The notes under the pieces were generated by a model. The model made no database searches, was not told the origin of the DNA, and saw nothing but the letters and a program-made list of their open reading frames with translations. From Elusimicrobiota bacterium (GTDB taxonomy: Bacteria; Elusimicrobiota; Elusimicrobia; FEN-1173), in NCBI GenBank assembly GCA_016714745.1, contig JADKCG010000015.1, positions 1 to 64,000 of the forward strand: a stretch of 64,000 nt of DNA, read 5' to 3'. Positions 26,853-35,373 of this stretch are shown here, in pieces. Position 1 is the stretch's first letter, and each line of letters opens with the position of its first letter. The position numbers were made by a program, and so were the translations under genes.

Positions 26853-27396
26853 TTTTTCATCAACCGATTGTCTTCCGGGGCAATTTCCCCCCGTTGCTCG
26901 CGGATCACCATTTCAGACAGATCGGACCGAGCTTCCCACCCGACCCCTTTAACGATCGATCGCCCCCGCGTCACGGTGACCGGCGCCGTGGAAATAAACC
27001 GATCCGCGCTCTTTTCATACCGCATCCAATCGCTTTCCAGTCGGACGCCGTCGGTGGAAACCATCACCATCCCGTCCCCCGCCCAAAAATCATTCGTCTC
27101 TGTGTTTAAACGCCCCCGGCGAGCGGCCACAGAGGAACCAGACCGACCGTTGCTAAAAAACCGAACATGGGGGTCGGCCAGCTCAACACGGTGATCACGA
27201 TCGAAGATGTCGGCGTGAGGCGACCGCAGAGACCAATGGCGCAAACCGTCCTCATAGGAATCCATGGTAAGGTTGACAACGTTTGGTCCGGTTCCTCCTC
27301 CGGTTCAATCTCCGCAACGCGGGAGGTCCCGGTCGGACGGCACGCCGACAAAAGAACAAACCAAACACCCCAGGAGACCCAAGCGAAACGGTCCAT
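26849..27396 (-). CDS. lptC: LPS export protein LptC-like lipoprotein, frameshifted
   Basis: LptC is the membrane-anchored partner of LptA. The first frame (27396 to about 27285) encodes a signal segment with a lipobox-like LLSAC near residue 19. The second (27265-26849) has the jellyroll region with YEDGLRHWSLRSPHADIFD and strand patterns typical of LptC. Adding one A to the A3 run (T3 at 27282-27284) joins them as PDQNVVNLTMDSYEDG, about 182 residues. Lipoprotein anchoring instead of a plain transmembrane helix is inferred from the lipobox only. The position next to lptA and kdsC supports the call. Confidence 0.8.
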
Positions 27397-27423
27397 AAAT
27401 CTCAGAGGGGGCCCCTCTCTCGA

Positions 27424-28005
27424 TTATCCCGCCCGACCGTCCGGGTTCTCGTATAGGTCAAGCAAAGTCTTCATGAGCTTCTGAGATTCAAGGACAAAAT
27501 CCACCACTTCACGAAGAACCCCCCGACCCCCCGGCGCCCGGGTCACCCAATGACACACCTTTTTCACCGCGGGATGCGCATCGGACGGACAAACCGCCAG
27601 CCCGGCCCTTCGAAGCGCGGGAAGATCCACCAAATCATCACCAATGAAAAGAGTTTCCTCCCGTTGGACTTTCACCTCCGACAGGGTAGCGTCCAAGGCC
27701 AACCCCTTATGTTCACAGTGCTGATGAAGCGAGACCACCCCCACTTCGCGGGCCCTTGATTCCACCTGGCGGGATTTGCGCCCCGTTATCCAAGCCACCG
27801 GATACTTGTCTCCAAATTTTTTCAACATAAAGAATGCGATCCGGTCTTTGACGTTCCAAAACTTAATTTCTTCGCCCGACTCCAAAAGGATAATGGACCC
27901 TTCCGTTAAAACGCCATCCACATCCATGGCAAAGAGCCGAATTCTTTTGGCCCGTTTCTGCAACGCCTTTTTCGAAAGCAAATTCAAAACCTCTTTTTTA
28001 GACAA
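27424..28005 (-). CDS. kdsC: 3-deoxy-D-manno-octulosonate 8-phosphate phosphatase KdsC
   Basis: KdsC hydrolyses Kdo-8-phosphate in lipid A core synthesis. It is a C0-type HAD phosphatase: motif I DVDGVLTEG, motif II WITGRKS, motif III lysine in HCEHKG and motif IV IGDDLVDLPAL, with CPSDAHP. The protein is about 193 residues from a TTG at 28005 that overlaps the kdsD stop. The frame remains open further upstream, but that part is read from kdsD in another frame. Confidence 0.93.
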   Translation of the reverse strand: MSKKEVLNLLSKKALQKRAKRIRLFAMDVDGVLTEGSIILLESGEEIKFWNVKDRIAFFMLKKFGDKYPVAWITGRKSRQVESRAREVGVVSLHQHCEHKGLALDATLSEVKVQREETLFIGDDLVDLPALRRAGLAVCPSDAHPAVKKVCHWVTRAPGGRGVLREVVDFVLESQKLMKTLLDLYENPDGRAG

Positions 28006-28987
28006 GCCCTTCCTCCAATAGATCCTTTTCGTCCAACACGCCCACAGGCCGGCCGCGCTTGTCCACCACCGGAAAATTGTCCAACCCGAATTTCCGAAAC
28101 AACGGGGCCACATCCACCGCCAGATCTTCGGCCGCCACGGTGCGGGGACGCCGCGTCATTACCGACGAGAGGGGCCGGGCCAGAAGCCCCACGTCCTCCT
28201 GCAATTTCCGCCGCAGATCGCCGTCTGTAAACACCCCGGTCAGACGCCCGCTTCGGTCCACCAAGGAGGCGGTCCCTAACCGGGTTTTTGTCATAACCAC
28301 CAACGCGTCTTCCACCCGACGAGATTCCAAAACCAAAGGATTTTCCGCCCCTTTGTGCATCAGGTCCTCCACGCGGAGCGTGAGTTTTTTTCCCAGCGTG
28401 CCCGCCGGATGGAGGCGAGCGAAGTCGTCACGCCCAAACCCACGCATTTCCATGGACAGAAGAGCGAGCGCGTCGCCCATGGCCAAGACCGCTGTGGTGG
28501 ACGCGGTCGGCGTGATATTAAAGGGACACGCTTCGCGAAGAACGGCCGTGTTGATCACCACATTGGCGGCGCGGCCAAGGGGGGAACGGGGCCGCCCCGT
28601 CATGGCGATTAAAAAGACGCCCACCCGACGAAGCGGGCCCAAAATCTTTTTTAATTCCTCGGTTTCCCCCGAATAGGAGAGAGCGAGCACCGTGTCCCCC
28701 GGCAGGATCATGCCCACATCGCCGTGCATGCCTTCCGTCGGATGAACAAAATAAGCGGCGGTCCCGGTGGAAGAGAGGGTGGCGGCCAGTTTTCGTCCGA
28801 TCAACCCCGATTTGCCAACCCCCATGACCACCACCCGCCCCGGCGTGCGCACCAACCGTTCCGCGGCCTGCACAAAAGCCCGATCCACATGAAGAGACTG
28901 TTCCGCCACCGCCCGCGCTTCAATCCGAAGCGTCTGCCGAGCGCGTGCCAGCCAACGGGAAACAGAACGGGGAGCCGGTTTTTTCAT
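27998..28987 (-). CDS. kdsD: Arabinose-5-phosphate isomerase KdsD
   Basis: KdsD makes arabinose 5-phosphate, the first precursor of Kdo. The 329-residue protein has an N-terminal SIS domain (GVGKSGLIGRKLAATLSSTG, LALSYSGETEELK) and two C-terminal CBS domains (about 205-329). The arrangement and the neighbours kdsC and kdsA settle the assignment over the related GutQ. It is intact. Confidence 0.94.
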   Translation of the reverse strand: MKKPAPRSVSRWLARARQTLRIEARAVAEQSLHVDRAFVQAAERLVRTPGRVVVMGVGKSGLIGRKLAATLSSTGTAAYFVHPTEGMHGDVGMILPGDTVLALSYSGETEELKKILGPLRRVGVFLIAMTGRPRSPLGRAANVVINTAVLREACPFNITPTASTTAVLAMGDALALLSMEMRGFGRDDFARLHPAGTLGKKLTLRVEDLMHKGAENPLVLESRRVEDALVVMTKTRLGTASLVDRSGRLTGVFTDGDLRRKLQEDVGLLARPLSSVMTRRPRTVAAEDLAVDVAPLFRKFGLDNFPVVDKRGRPVGVLDEKDLLEEGLV

Positions 28988-28994
28988 GAGAACT

Positions 28995-29216
28995 TTATTT
29001 TTTCAGCCAAGGCGTCATTTCCATCGGCACATCCCGAAGCCGATAGGGCTGAGGAAGACGAGCCAACACATGGTCCACAACAAAATAAAAAACGACCAGA
29101 AAAATATATATTCCCGCCAAGACTTTCAAATGCCACATCCAGGAAGGCCGCCAAGGGTCCGCCAAGGGCGTGACGGGCACCGCGATCGGATTACTTTTGG
29201 AATTCATTTTATTCAT
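28995..29216 (-). CDS. Small single-pass membrane protein of unknown function
   Basis: From the ATG at 29216 (MNKMNSK) the protein has 73 residues. It has one transmembrane helix (LKVLAGIYIFLVVFYFVVDHV) preceded by a proline/tryptophan segment (PLADPWRPSWMWH) and followed by about 25 mostly polar residues. It starts just downstream of a long G/C tract and ends 7 bp before kdsD. The frame is open to 29345, but the added N-terminus is only poly-proline encoded by the tract and is unlikely to be real. I do not recognise the family; its place between kdsA and kdsD suggests an envelope role. Confidence 0.6.
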   Translation of the reverse strand: MNKMNSKSNPIAVPVTPLADPWRPSWMWHLKVLAGIYIFLVVFYFVVDHVLARLPQPYRLRDVPMEMTPWLKK

Positions 29217-29232
29217 ATTTTCCTCTTCCCTC

Positions 29233-29326
29233 CCCGGCGGAGGGGGGGGCCCCGCGGGGGGAATGGGGGGGAGGCCCCCGTGGGGGGGGGGGCGGGGGGG
29301 CGGGGGGGGGGGGGGGGGGGCCGCCG
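29233..29326. repeat. G-run tract upstream of the small membrane protein gene
   Basis: About 95 bp are nearly all G and C on the plus strand, with runs of 7 to 19 G (the longest at 29302-29320) split by single C residues. Four or more G-runs could form a G-quadruplex. It separates kdsA from the next gene in the operon, and homopolymer lengths here are unlikely to be accurate. Confidence 0.7.
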
Positions 29327-29344
29327 ACAGTAGCCCTGCGCCCA

Positions 29345-30199
29345 CTAAACAAACTCATTGCGCAAAAAACCCCGCCGCTTGACCACCCGATCAAGAGCCA
29401 TCAAACGTGTCAAAAGTTCCGGCACATGAGCCAACCGAACGGCGTTCGGACCATCCGAAAGAGATTTCTCGGGCTCCGGGTGAACTTCCATGAAGACCGC
29501 CGCCACGCCCACCGCCACCGCCGCGCGCGCCAAGGGATAAATAAATTCTCTCTGTCCGCCCGACGCGGACCCTTTTCCCCCCGGCAATTGGACGGAATGA
29601 GTGGCATCGAAAACCACCGGAGCCCCAAACCCTCGCAAAACGTCAAGACTCCGCATGTCCACCACCAAATTATTATAACCGAATGAGGCCCCCCGCTCCG
29701 TCAACATCACCCGGTCCGACCCAGCGGCTCGAACTTTTTCAACAATATTTTTTGCGTCCCAGGGGGAAAGGAATTGCCCTTTTTTTACGTTCACCACACG
29801 CCCCGATTGAGCGGCGGCCACCACAAGATCCGTCTGACGACAGAGAAAAGCGGGAATCTGAAGAACATCGGCCACGGCCGCCGCCGCGGGGATTTCTTGG
29901 ACAGAATGGACATCGGTCAGAACAGGGAGCCCCCACCGACGTTTCACTTTAGCTAAAATAGCGAGCCCCTCGGCAGGTCCTGGCCCCCGAAACGAGCCGG
30001 ACGACGTCCGGTTGGCCTTATCGTAGGACGCCTTAAAAATAACGGGGATGCGAAGCCGCCGCCCCATCTCCTTCAAACGACCGGCGATGTGCAATGTCAA
30101 TTTTTCACTTTCGACCACACAGGGCCCTGCGATAAGCACGAGAGGCCGATCGTTCGCCATTCGAACCGAACCGATTAAAACGGGGGATGAGGAAGTCAT
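29345..30199 (-). CDS. kdsA: Kdo-8-phosphate synthase KdsA
   Basis: KdsA condenses PEP with arabinose 5-phosphate. The 284-residue form from the ATG at 30199 has LIAGPCVVES, FKASYDKANR, GLPVLTDVHS, QIPAFLCRQTDL, VKKGQFLSPWD, TERGASFGYNNLVVDMR and DATHSVQLPGG. This full set distinguishes it from the DAHP synthases of the same fold. It appears to start the Kdo/LPS operon: cspA upstream has its own terminator. Confidence 0.96.
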   Translation of the reverse strand: MTSSSPVLIGSVRMANDRPLVLIAGPCVVESEKLTLHIAGRLKEMGRRLRIPVIFKASYDKANRTSSGSFRGPGPAEGLAILAKVKRRWGLPVLTDVHSVQEIPAAAAVADVLQIPAFLCRQTDLVVAAAQSGRVVNVKKGQFLSPWDAKNIVEKVRAAGSDRVMLTERGASFGYNNLVVDMRSLDVLRGFGAPVVFDATHSVQLPGGKGSASGGQREFIYPLARAAVAVGVAAVFMEVHPEPEKSLSDGPNAVRLAHVPELLTRLMALDRVVKRRGFLRNEFV

Positions 30200-30227
30200 G
30201 AGAAGGTTATTATAGCTAAAAAAGAAG

Positions 30228-30260
30228 AAGGCCCCTGCCGGCAAAACCGACAGGGGCCTT
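30228..30260 (-). terminator. Intrinsic terminator of the cold-shock gene
   Basis: On the minus strand the stem AAGGCCCCTG-(T)CGG...CCG(G)-CAGGGGCCTT closes on a TTTT-containing loop and is followed by a T-rich run (TTCTTCTTTTTT). It sits 18 bp after the cspA stop and ahead of kdsA. Confidence 0.85.
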
Positions 30261-30277
30261 TCTAACGAAGCCGTTGG

Positions 30278-30478
30278 TTACAACGGGCGAACGTTGGCGG
30301 CCTGAAGACCTTTGGGGCCTTTGGTCACCTCGAGCTCCACCGCTTGACCGTCATTCAGGGTTTTGTAGCCTTCGCCCTGAATGGCCGAGAAGTGAACAAA
30401 CACGTCCTCCGCACCACCTTCGGGGGTGATAAAACCAAACCCCTTGGATGCGTTGAACCATTTCACTGTGCCTTTCAT
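30278..30478 (-). CDS. cspA: Cold-shock domain protein
   Basis: CspA-type proteins are small single-stranded nucleic acid chaperones. The 66-residue protein starts MKGTVKWFNASKGFGFI with RNP1 (KGFGFI) and RNP2 (VFVHFSAI), and ends GPKGLQAANVRPL. I chose the ATG at 30478 for its family-perfect N-terminus. It is flanked by its own promoter and terminator. Confidence 0.96.
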   Translation of the reverse strand: MKGTVKWFNASKGFGFITPEGGAEDVFVHFSAIQGEGYKTLNDGQAVELEVTKGPKGLQAANVRPL

Positions 30479-30629
30479 TGAAACATCACCGTCCATGTAA
30501 GATAGTTTCTGAAGCGCATTCCTTAGCGAATCTCACGCAAAAAAAGCCGCGAGGACGTTTGTCCACACGGCCTGTTACGATGATGTTCCACCGACGTACC
30601 GGAAGCCAAACTTCAATCTTACGGTCTAC

Positions 30630-30657
30630 AGTATGCCATATCCACGGAATTTGTCAA
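30630..30657 (-). promoter_or_regulatory. Sigma70-type promoter of the cold-shock gene
   Basis: On the minus strand TTGACA (30657-30652) is followed after 16 bp by CATACT (30635-30630), close to the consensus boxes. The transcript would carry a leader of roughly 145 nt, a length typical of cold-shock mRNAs. I see nothing else in 30658-30751. Confidence 0.7.
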
Positions 30658-30751
30658 GTCTTTTTTTTAGCGGGAACGACGTTCACGTTTAATTGTGAAA
30701 AAAAATCCCAGATTTGACATCGAATCCCATGATCCAACTAAAAGTTCTGGG

Positions 30752-33700
30752 TTAAGCGGAGGAATTAACAGCCCGGGTCACCCGATCGATAAAGTGAAGG
30801 TCTTCCCGTTTTAATAAAACGCCAGTCAAACCATTTAACAGCAAAACCAAAGCCTCGCGGAACAATGAGGATCGAACCCCTTCAGTGTCCAATACCATCC
30901 CAAGGGGGGTCACCACACGACATCCCGTGTACTGACCGAAATTCACCCCCGCGCGTTCAAGCCGCCGTTCCACCTCCGCCAATCCCGGCACGCGAGGGAC
31001 ACCTTCTCCCCGACTATCAAAAATTAAGCCTTTGAAGGTGACAGGCACAACCAAAACAGCCGCGCGCGCGCCCTCGTCCGTCGGGACAAGAACCAGCGCC
31101 CCCCCCCCTTTTGGCGAATATTGTTCAAGGAGAGAACCCGTGTTGCCTGAAACCATGCGCTCATCCAGATATAAAACAGTGAGCGGCCTCACCCCCGGTC
31201 CCTCTGGAAAAAGCGTCACATCGCCGATCATTTCCGCTCCCCAAAGCCGTGCCATTAGATAGCGCACATGAGCCCAATCCAAAGGAATGCCTATTTTCGA
31301 TAAAATTGTCTTAAGAATCCCGCGGAAATGACGGCTGTCCTGAATATAAACCCGACGGACAAGATCCTGCCCCGCCAGACCAAGGTTTAGATCCGAACCG
31401 CTCTCCATGAATTCCGTTTTTTTGAACGCCACAGCAAAGGAATTGGCCAAAACCAAGTCTTTCTCACGCGCCTCGTAAGAACCAGCCAAGAAACGGTTTG
31501 CCAATCCCCAGGCAAGAGAAATAAACCATACCCCCCAAAACACCGTAACCAAAAAAGCGAAAAGAAAAAGTGGGTCAACCGAAATTACCGATACCAGAAT
31601 ATCGATATTCCTCCTGCCCAGCATGACTCCCCCCGCCAAAAGGGAGGAAAACAATCCCAACAAAATAACAGCCAATCCCGGCAAAATAATCCCTGTCTGA
31701 TTGGCCCCTTCTGTTTTGGGGGAAGACCAGTTTAATCCATCATTAAGATCCATTAGGATCACTTGCACAAAAGATTTTGGGAACCCGAGCCTATGCATCA
31801 TTTGTGCAAAGTGTCGTCTACTTAATGCTCCCGACCCGACCAACCCAAATGCTCCTGCCACTGTATTTAGCGAAACTTTTCTTAAAGGAAAATTCATCAT
31901 CATTTCAAGCAGGAAGGCCTTATGAGGATTGGCCACCACGTGCCCTTTGTGCTTAGACAGGCGCGGGACCTCCTTTCGCCGTTCAAGGGGAAGGGTCATC
32001 GCCCATCGGCTCAAAGCGGCCTGAAGAATCCACCTCTCGTAATCCGTCATATAGTGGATCTGGGGAGAGGTCAGTTGACCCAGCGCGCTCTTTATTTCAT
32101 CGGACGTGGGAGGTTGATCCCCTTGAGAAAGCGCTAAGACACTCGCAATGCTGTCCCGTGTGTCTTTGTTGGTGCGAGCCCTCCCATCCCGCTGAGCCCA
32201 ATAATCCGCGAGGAAATCAAAGAGCATTTCTTCGAAATAGAAATGTGAAAAATTGTTTTTCGCCAACTGGTCCCGACCTTTTTTTTCAAGCTCCAATGTT
32301 TGCTGGTCTGCCTTTTGCCAATCGGCGACTAAAATTGAGTCTATGATGATGGCCACCCTCTTCCAAAAATCCACAAGTTCCAAGGCCTCCTCTGACACAT
32401 GGGACACAGCCCATTTCTCCTGCTGGCGAAACCGGCTTGCGGTTTTTAGGATAAAATCAAAATTTCTTTCGGCAAAATAGGCGTCTTCGAGTTTGACAAG
32501 ATCATCTGTGTATTCCTTGTCATGCTTCCCACTGCCTCTTAACCTATCCAAACGACGACTCAAATGCGCCGGGTAATCCCTTAGAAACATGGGGTTATCT
32601 ACATGAAATAAAATCCGCGTAAGGTGTTTCAGTGCGCCGCCTGCCCATTCCACGGAGCCCGTCGCCAGGGCCTTTTCGACATCCATCGCATATTTTTCAA
32701 AAAGGGCGATCGGGTCATCCCAACGTTCGTTCCACATCATGATTAAATATTCTTCAAGATATTCATCGACAAAATCCAACCGCTTTTGCAGATCCGGGGG
32801 AAGTCCCCTTGAAGAACCATAATAAACTCCACGCCAATCACTTGGTTTCATGTTTTCAATTTCGCGCAATTTCCGAGAGGGGATCAAATAACCATCCCTC
32901 CCATCGTTCACTAACACCTCCGCCAGAGAGGCAACGACTTCACCCATCAATCCGTAAGAGGGCCCCCCATCCTCTCGAAACACCCCGTGGGCCAAACCTT
33001 TACGGATCAGTTCCGTAAAAGGCTGGGGCATTGAGCGAGGATTCCCACTCAAATAAATATCGATCGGTTCTTCGGCGCCCCTCACGCGAACGCGAACGTT
33101 GTTCCCTTTGGAAGGGGAAAACGCTGGGACGTCCGTCACGCCAGGAAGAATAAAGCGCACCGGCACAAGATGCCCATTGAAAACAATGCTGGGGGTTTCC
33201 ATCTTAAGTAAATTGATAAGCCGACGAATGGCATCAAAGAGGCCGATCTTTTGTAGAGATTCCCTCGGCCCCTTCTGAGATAATCCATAGGCCAACGCCC
33301 GCGCCCAGTCGAGACGAACTTCCGCGTTAACGGAGAAATCGGCCGGGCCCTCAGGCGCCAGTGAAACAGGACTGGATTTCCCGGTCGCATCTTTGTTCCC
33401 ATTGGTTTCTGTAACTCCTTCTGAATTCACCCGGACGGAAGAAATAATCTTGTCATGGGTCTCCTCTGGTTCATCCTTCCCACGGGCCCCACTCTTGGGT
33501 TTATTCGTTGATTCACCTTTCGTATTTTTTTTATTTTTATGACGATCACTGTGAGGAATTTTTTCCAACGGCTGAAAATAGCTGTGTAAAAAATAGTTGG
33601 CGCCCACCCCCATAAGAAACGCCCCAAAGGTCCCCAGAATCGCGCCCAGACCCGTGAACCAAACCGGGTCCCACCAAAAAAGGATAAGGGTCGGAGCCAT

Positions 33701-33868
33701 AAAGACAAGAGCCAACAAAAAACCAATTTGATAGTGGAAATGCATTTCATCTACTGACTCTGTGGTATTCGGCGGATGGGCTCCGCCAAACACGTAGGAG
33801 AGAGATATCGCACAAAGAACCGCGCCAACAAGCAGAACCCACCCCCCAACCCAAAACCCACCCCCCAA
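30752..33868 (-). CDS. Giant membrane-associated protein of unknown function (1038 aa)
   Basis: I do not recognise a named domain. Three hydrophobic helices lie in the first 100 residues (WVLLVGAVLCAISL..., IGFLLALVFMAPTLIL..., GAILGTFGAFLMGVG), then a charged low-complexity linker (about 105-170), a large mostly soluble middle, two further helices (about 735-800: LAVILLGLFSSLLAG and LFLFAFLVTVFWGVWFISL) and a soluble C-terminus. The only start is a TTG at 33868 beside long G-runs, so the true start may be obscured by an indel. It follows another giant reading frame with one in-frame TAG between. It ends about 270 bp before cspA. Confidence 0.6.
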   Translation of the reverse strand: MGGGFWVGGWVLLVGAVLCAISLSYVFGGAHPPNTTESVDEMHFHYQIGFLLALVFMAPTLILFWWDPVWFTGLGAILGTFGAFLMGVGANYFLHSYFQPLEKIPHSDRHKNKKNTKGESTNKPKSGARGKDEPEETHDKIISSVRVNSEGVTETNGNKDATGKSSPVSLAPEGPADFSVNAEVRLDWARALAYGLSQKGPRESLQKIGLFDAIRRLINLLKMETPSIVFNGHLVPVRFILPGVTDVPAFSPSKGNNVRVRVRGAEEPIDIYLSGNPRSMPQPFTELIRKGLAHGVFREDGGPSYGLMGEVVASLAEVLVNDGRDGYLIPSRKLREIENMKPSDWRGVYYGSSRGLPPDLQKRLDFVDEYLEEYLIMMWNERWDDPIALFEKYAMDVEKALATGSVEWAGGALKHLTRILFHVDNPMFLRDYPAHLSRRLDRLRGSGKHDKEYTDDLVKLEDAYFAERNFDFILKTASRFRQQEKWAVSHVSEEALELVDFWKRVAIIIDSILVADWQKADQQTLELEKKGRDQLAKNNFSHFYFEEMLFDFLADYWAQRDGRARTNKDTRDSIASVLALSQGDQPPTSDEIKSALGQLTSPQIHYMTDYERWILQAALSRWAMTLPLERRKEVPRLSKHKGHVVANPHKAFLLEMMMNFPLRKVSLNTVAGAFGLVGSGALSRRHFAQMMHRLGFPKSFVQVILMDLNDGLNWSSPKTEGANQTGIILPGLAVILLGLFSSLLAGGVMLGRRNIDILVSVISVDPLFLFAFLVTVFWGVWFISLAWGLANRFLAGSYEAREKDLVLANSFAVAFKKTEFMESGSDLNLGLAGQDLVRRVYIQDSRHFRGILKTILSKIGIPLDWAHVRYLMARLWGAEMIGDVTLFPEGPGVRPLTVLYLDERMVSGNTGSLLEQYSPKGGGALVLVPTDEGARAAVLVVPVTFKGLIFDSRGEGVPRVPGLAEVERRLERAGVNFGQYTGCRVVTPLGMVLDTEGVRSSLFREALVLLLNGLTGVLLKREDLHFIDRVTRAVNSSA

Positions 33869-33973
33869 AGCTATAACGCCCCCCCCCGTCGCCCCCCCTT
33901 GCCCCCAAACTCGGCGGACAACATTTGCCCTTTGCGCAGGGAAAAACTTTTTGATGACCCAATCCGAAAGTCC

Positions 33974-35368
33974 CTACTGCCCCACAAGGTTAAGCCCCGG
34001 CACAAAGTAAATCCATTCCCACGCCGGAGCCATATACTTCGTATAGACGTAATACTTCCGCTCCTCTTCCCGCCACTGATTTCTCGCCAATCGATCAGCT
34101 ATGGAAGCGGGGAGTCCCTTCGGCTTCTCGCCTCCCGCAACAAGGGAATCCTTTCCCCTGGACAACAAAGGACGGAAACCTTTATAGAGAGGGTTGTAAA
34201 AGCTCGAAGCCCCTGCAAAAGGAAGGAGTCTGTTGGTAAGCTCAGGGTTCATGGCCCCTTTCGTCGTTGAGCTTCCTTTATTGTCCACTTCAATGAGAGC
34301 GATATTTCCATCATTAAAAATTCGAAAATATATCCGGAGAGAATGATCTTGGATGTATTCGCGTTGAACCCCCCGCAAGTTCCCTTTAAGGGACCGACCG
34401 CTGGCCATCGGATTTATTTGTTCTCTTTTTCGCTCAAATTGATCGACATCGCAACGTTTCAAAGACTCCGTTATTTTCTTTAAAATTTCACGGGAATGAT
34501 CTAGCCACAATTTTTGACCTTGTCCTTTTTGCAAGCTTTCTGATAAAAAAATTCTGAAACCCATAAGTCGGACAACATCGTCATTGGTGCTGAGGTCTCG
34601 CGGATCAGATTGAGATTCGACCCACTCCAACCCGGCGGGGGCAAAACGTCCAAGTTTTTTTCTGAGAAGGGCAACAGCTTCCCTGCAAAAACCCATTCCA
34701 GAAACGTCCGTCTCTGGCCGAGACAATTCTGTCAACAAAGCCACTTCCTGGGGATCCAATCCAAAGAGTTCCGGATTCTCTCCGGGAGAGAAATGGGGAG
34801 AGGTCGCAGAGCCTTGCACGGAAAGGCGACCGCGTAAACTCGCAAGGTGTTCATCCAACTCCAACGCTTTTTCAATTCCGAGGGAATCCAGAAAATCCTC
34901 ATTCCCCCTCATTTCCAATAATTCGCCAATGGCCGACTTAAAATCCCCCCTTTCGGAATTTGCCTGGACACGAATCAACGTTTTCTCAAAGACGTTCTGC
35001 GCCGTGCCTATTAAAAGATCTTCTAAAAGAGCGCAGATTTCTCTCACCACGGGATCTCCATTGATCCTCTGACTCTCTCCCCGTAGCCCGCCATGACTCA
35101 TCTTTTTTCCATCCATCTCGGAGAGAAGTTGAGTGAAACCCTCCATGGTTCCCGGCCCGTTGGAATAGGTGTCCCAAAGAGTTGTGGCCTTTTCGATAAA
35201 CAATTTATTCCGTAGGTTTAAATAAACCGGGGGGAGGGACACCCTCTTCCCCCTGGCCAGCAATTTTTCTAGAAGCGGGGACTTCCTTTCGAGGGAAGGG
35301 GCGGATGTCTTGCTTCTTATTGCATTCACTTGCGACCGATATTGGACAACAGCCTTCCGACCATACAA
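33974..35368 (-). CDS. C-terminal part of a giant protein, probably fused to the upstream frame
   Basis: This soluble 464-residue frame has no family I recognise and is rich in charged helices. Its nominal start is a TTG at 35368, but the frame reads on sensibly upstream (FQIHSRNPSTEELDELYGRK) into the end of the next frame. One extra A in the A5 run at 35411-35415 would join it to the 1172-residue frame, giving a single protein of about 1639 residues. It ends at a TAG (33976-33974); the 1038-residue frame continues in the same phase beyond that stop. Confidence 0.6.
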   Translation of the reverse strand: MYGRKAVVQYRSQVNAIRSKTSAPSLERKSPLLEKLLARGKRVSLPPVYLNLRNKLFIEKATTLWDTYSNGPGTMEGFTQLLSEMDGKKMSHGGLRGESQRINGDPVVREICALLEDLLIGTAQNVFEKTLIRVQANSERGDFKSAIGELLEMRGNEDFLDSLGIEKALELDEHLASLRGRLSVQGSATSPHFSPGENPELFGLDPQEVALLTELSRPETDVSGMGFCREAVALLRKKLGRFAPAGLEWVESQSDPRDLSTNDDVVRLMGFRIFLSESLQKGQGQKLWLDHSREILKKITESLKRCDVDQFERKREQINPMASGRSLKGNLRGVQREYIQDHSLRIYFRIFNDGNIALIEVDNKGSSTTKGAMNPELTNRLLPFAGASSFYNPLYKGFRPLLSRGKDSLVAGGEKPKGLPASIADRLARNQWREEERKYYVYTKYMAPAWEWIYFVPGLNLVGQ

Positions 35369-35373
35369 TTCGT

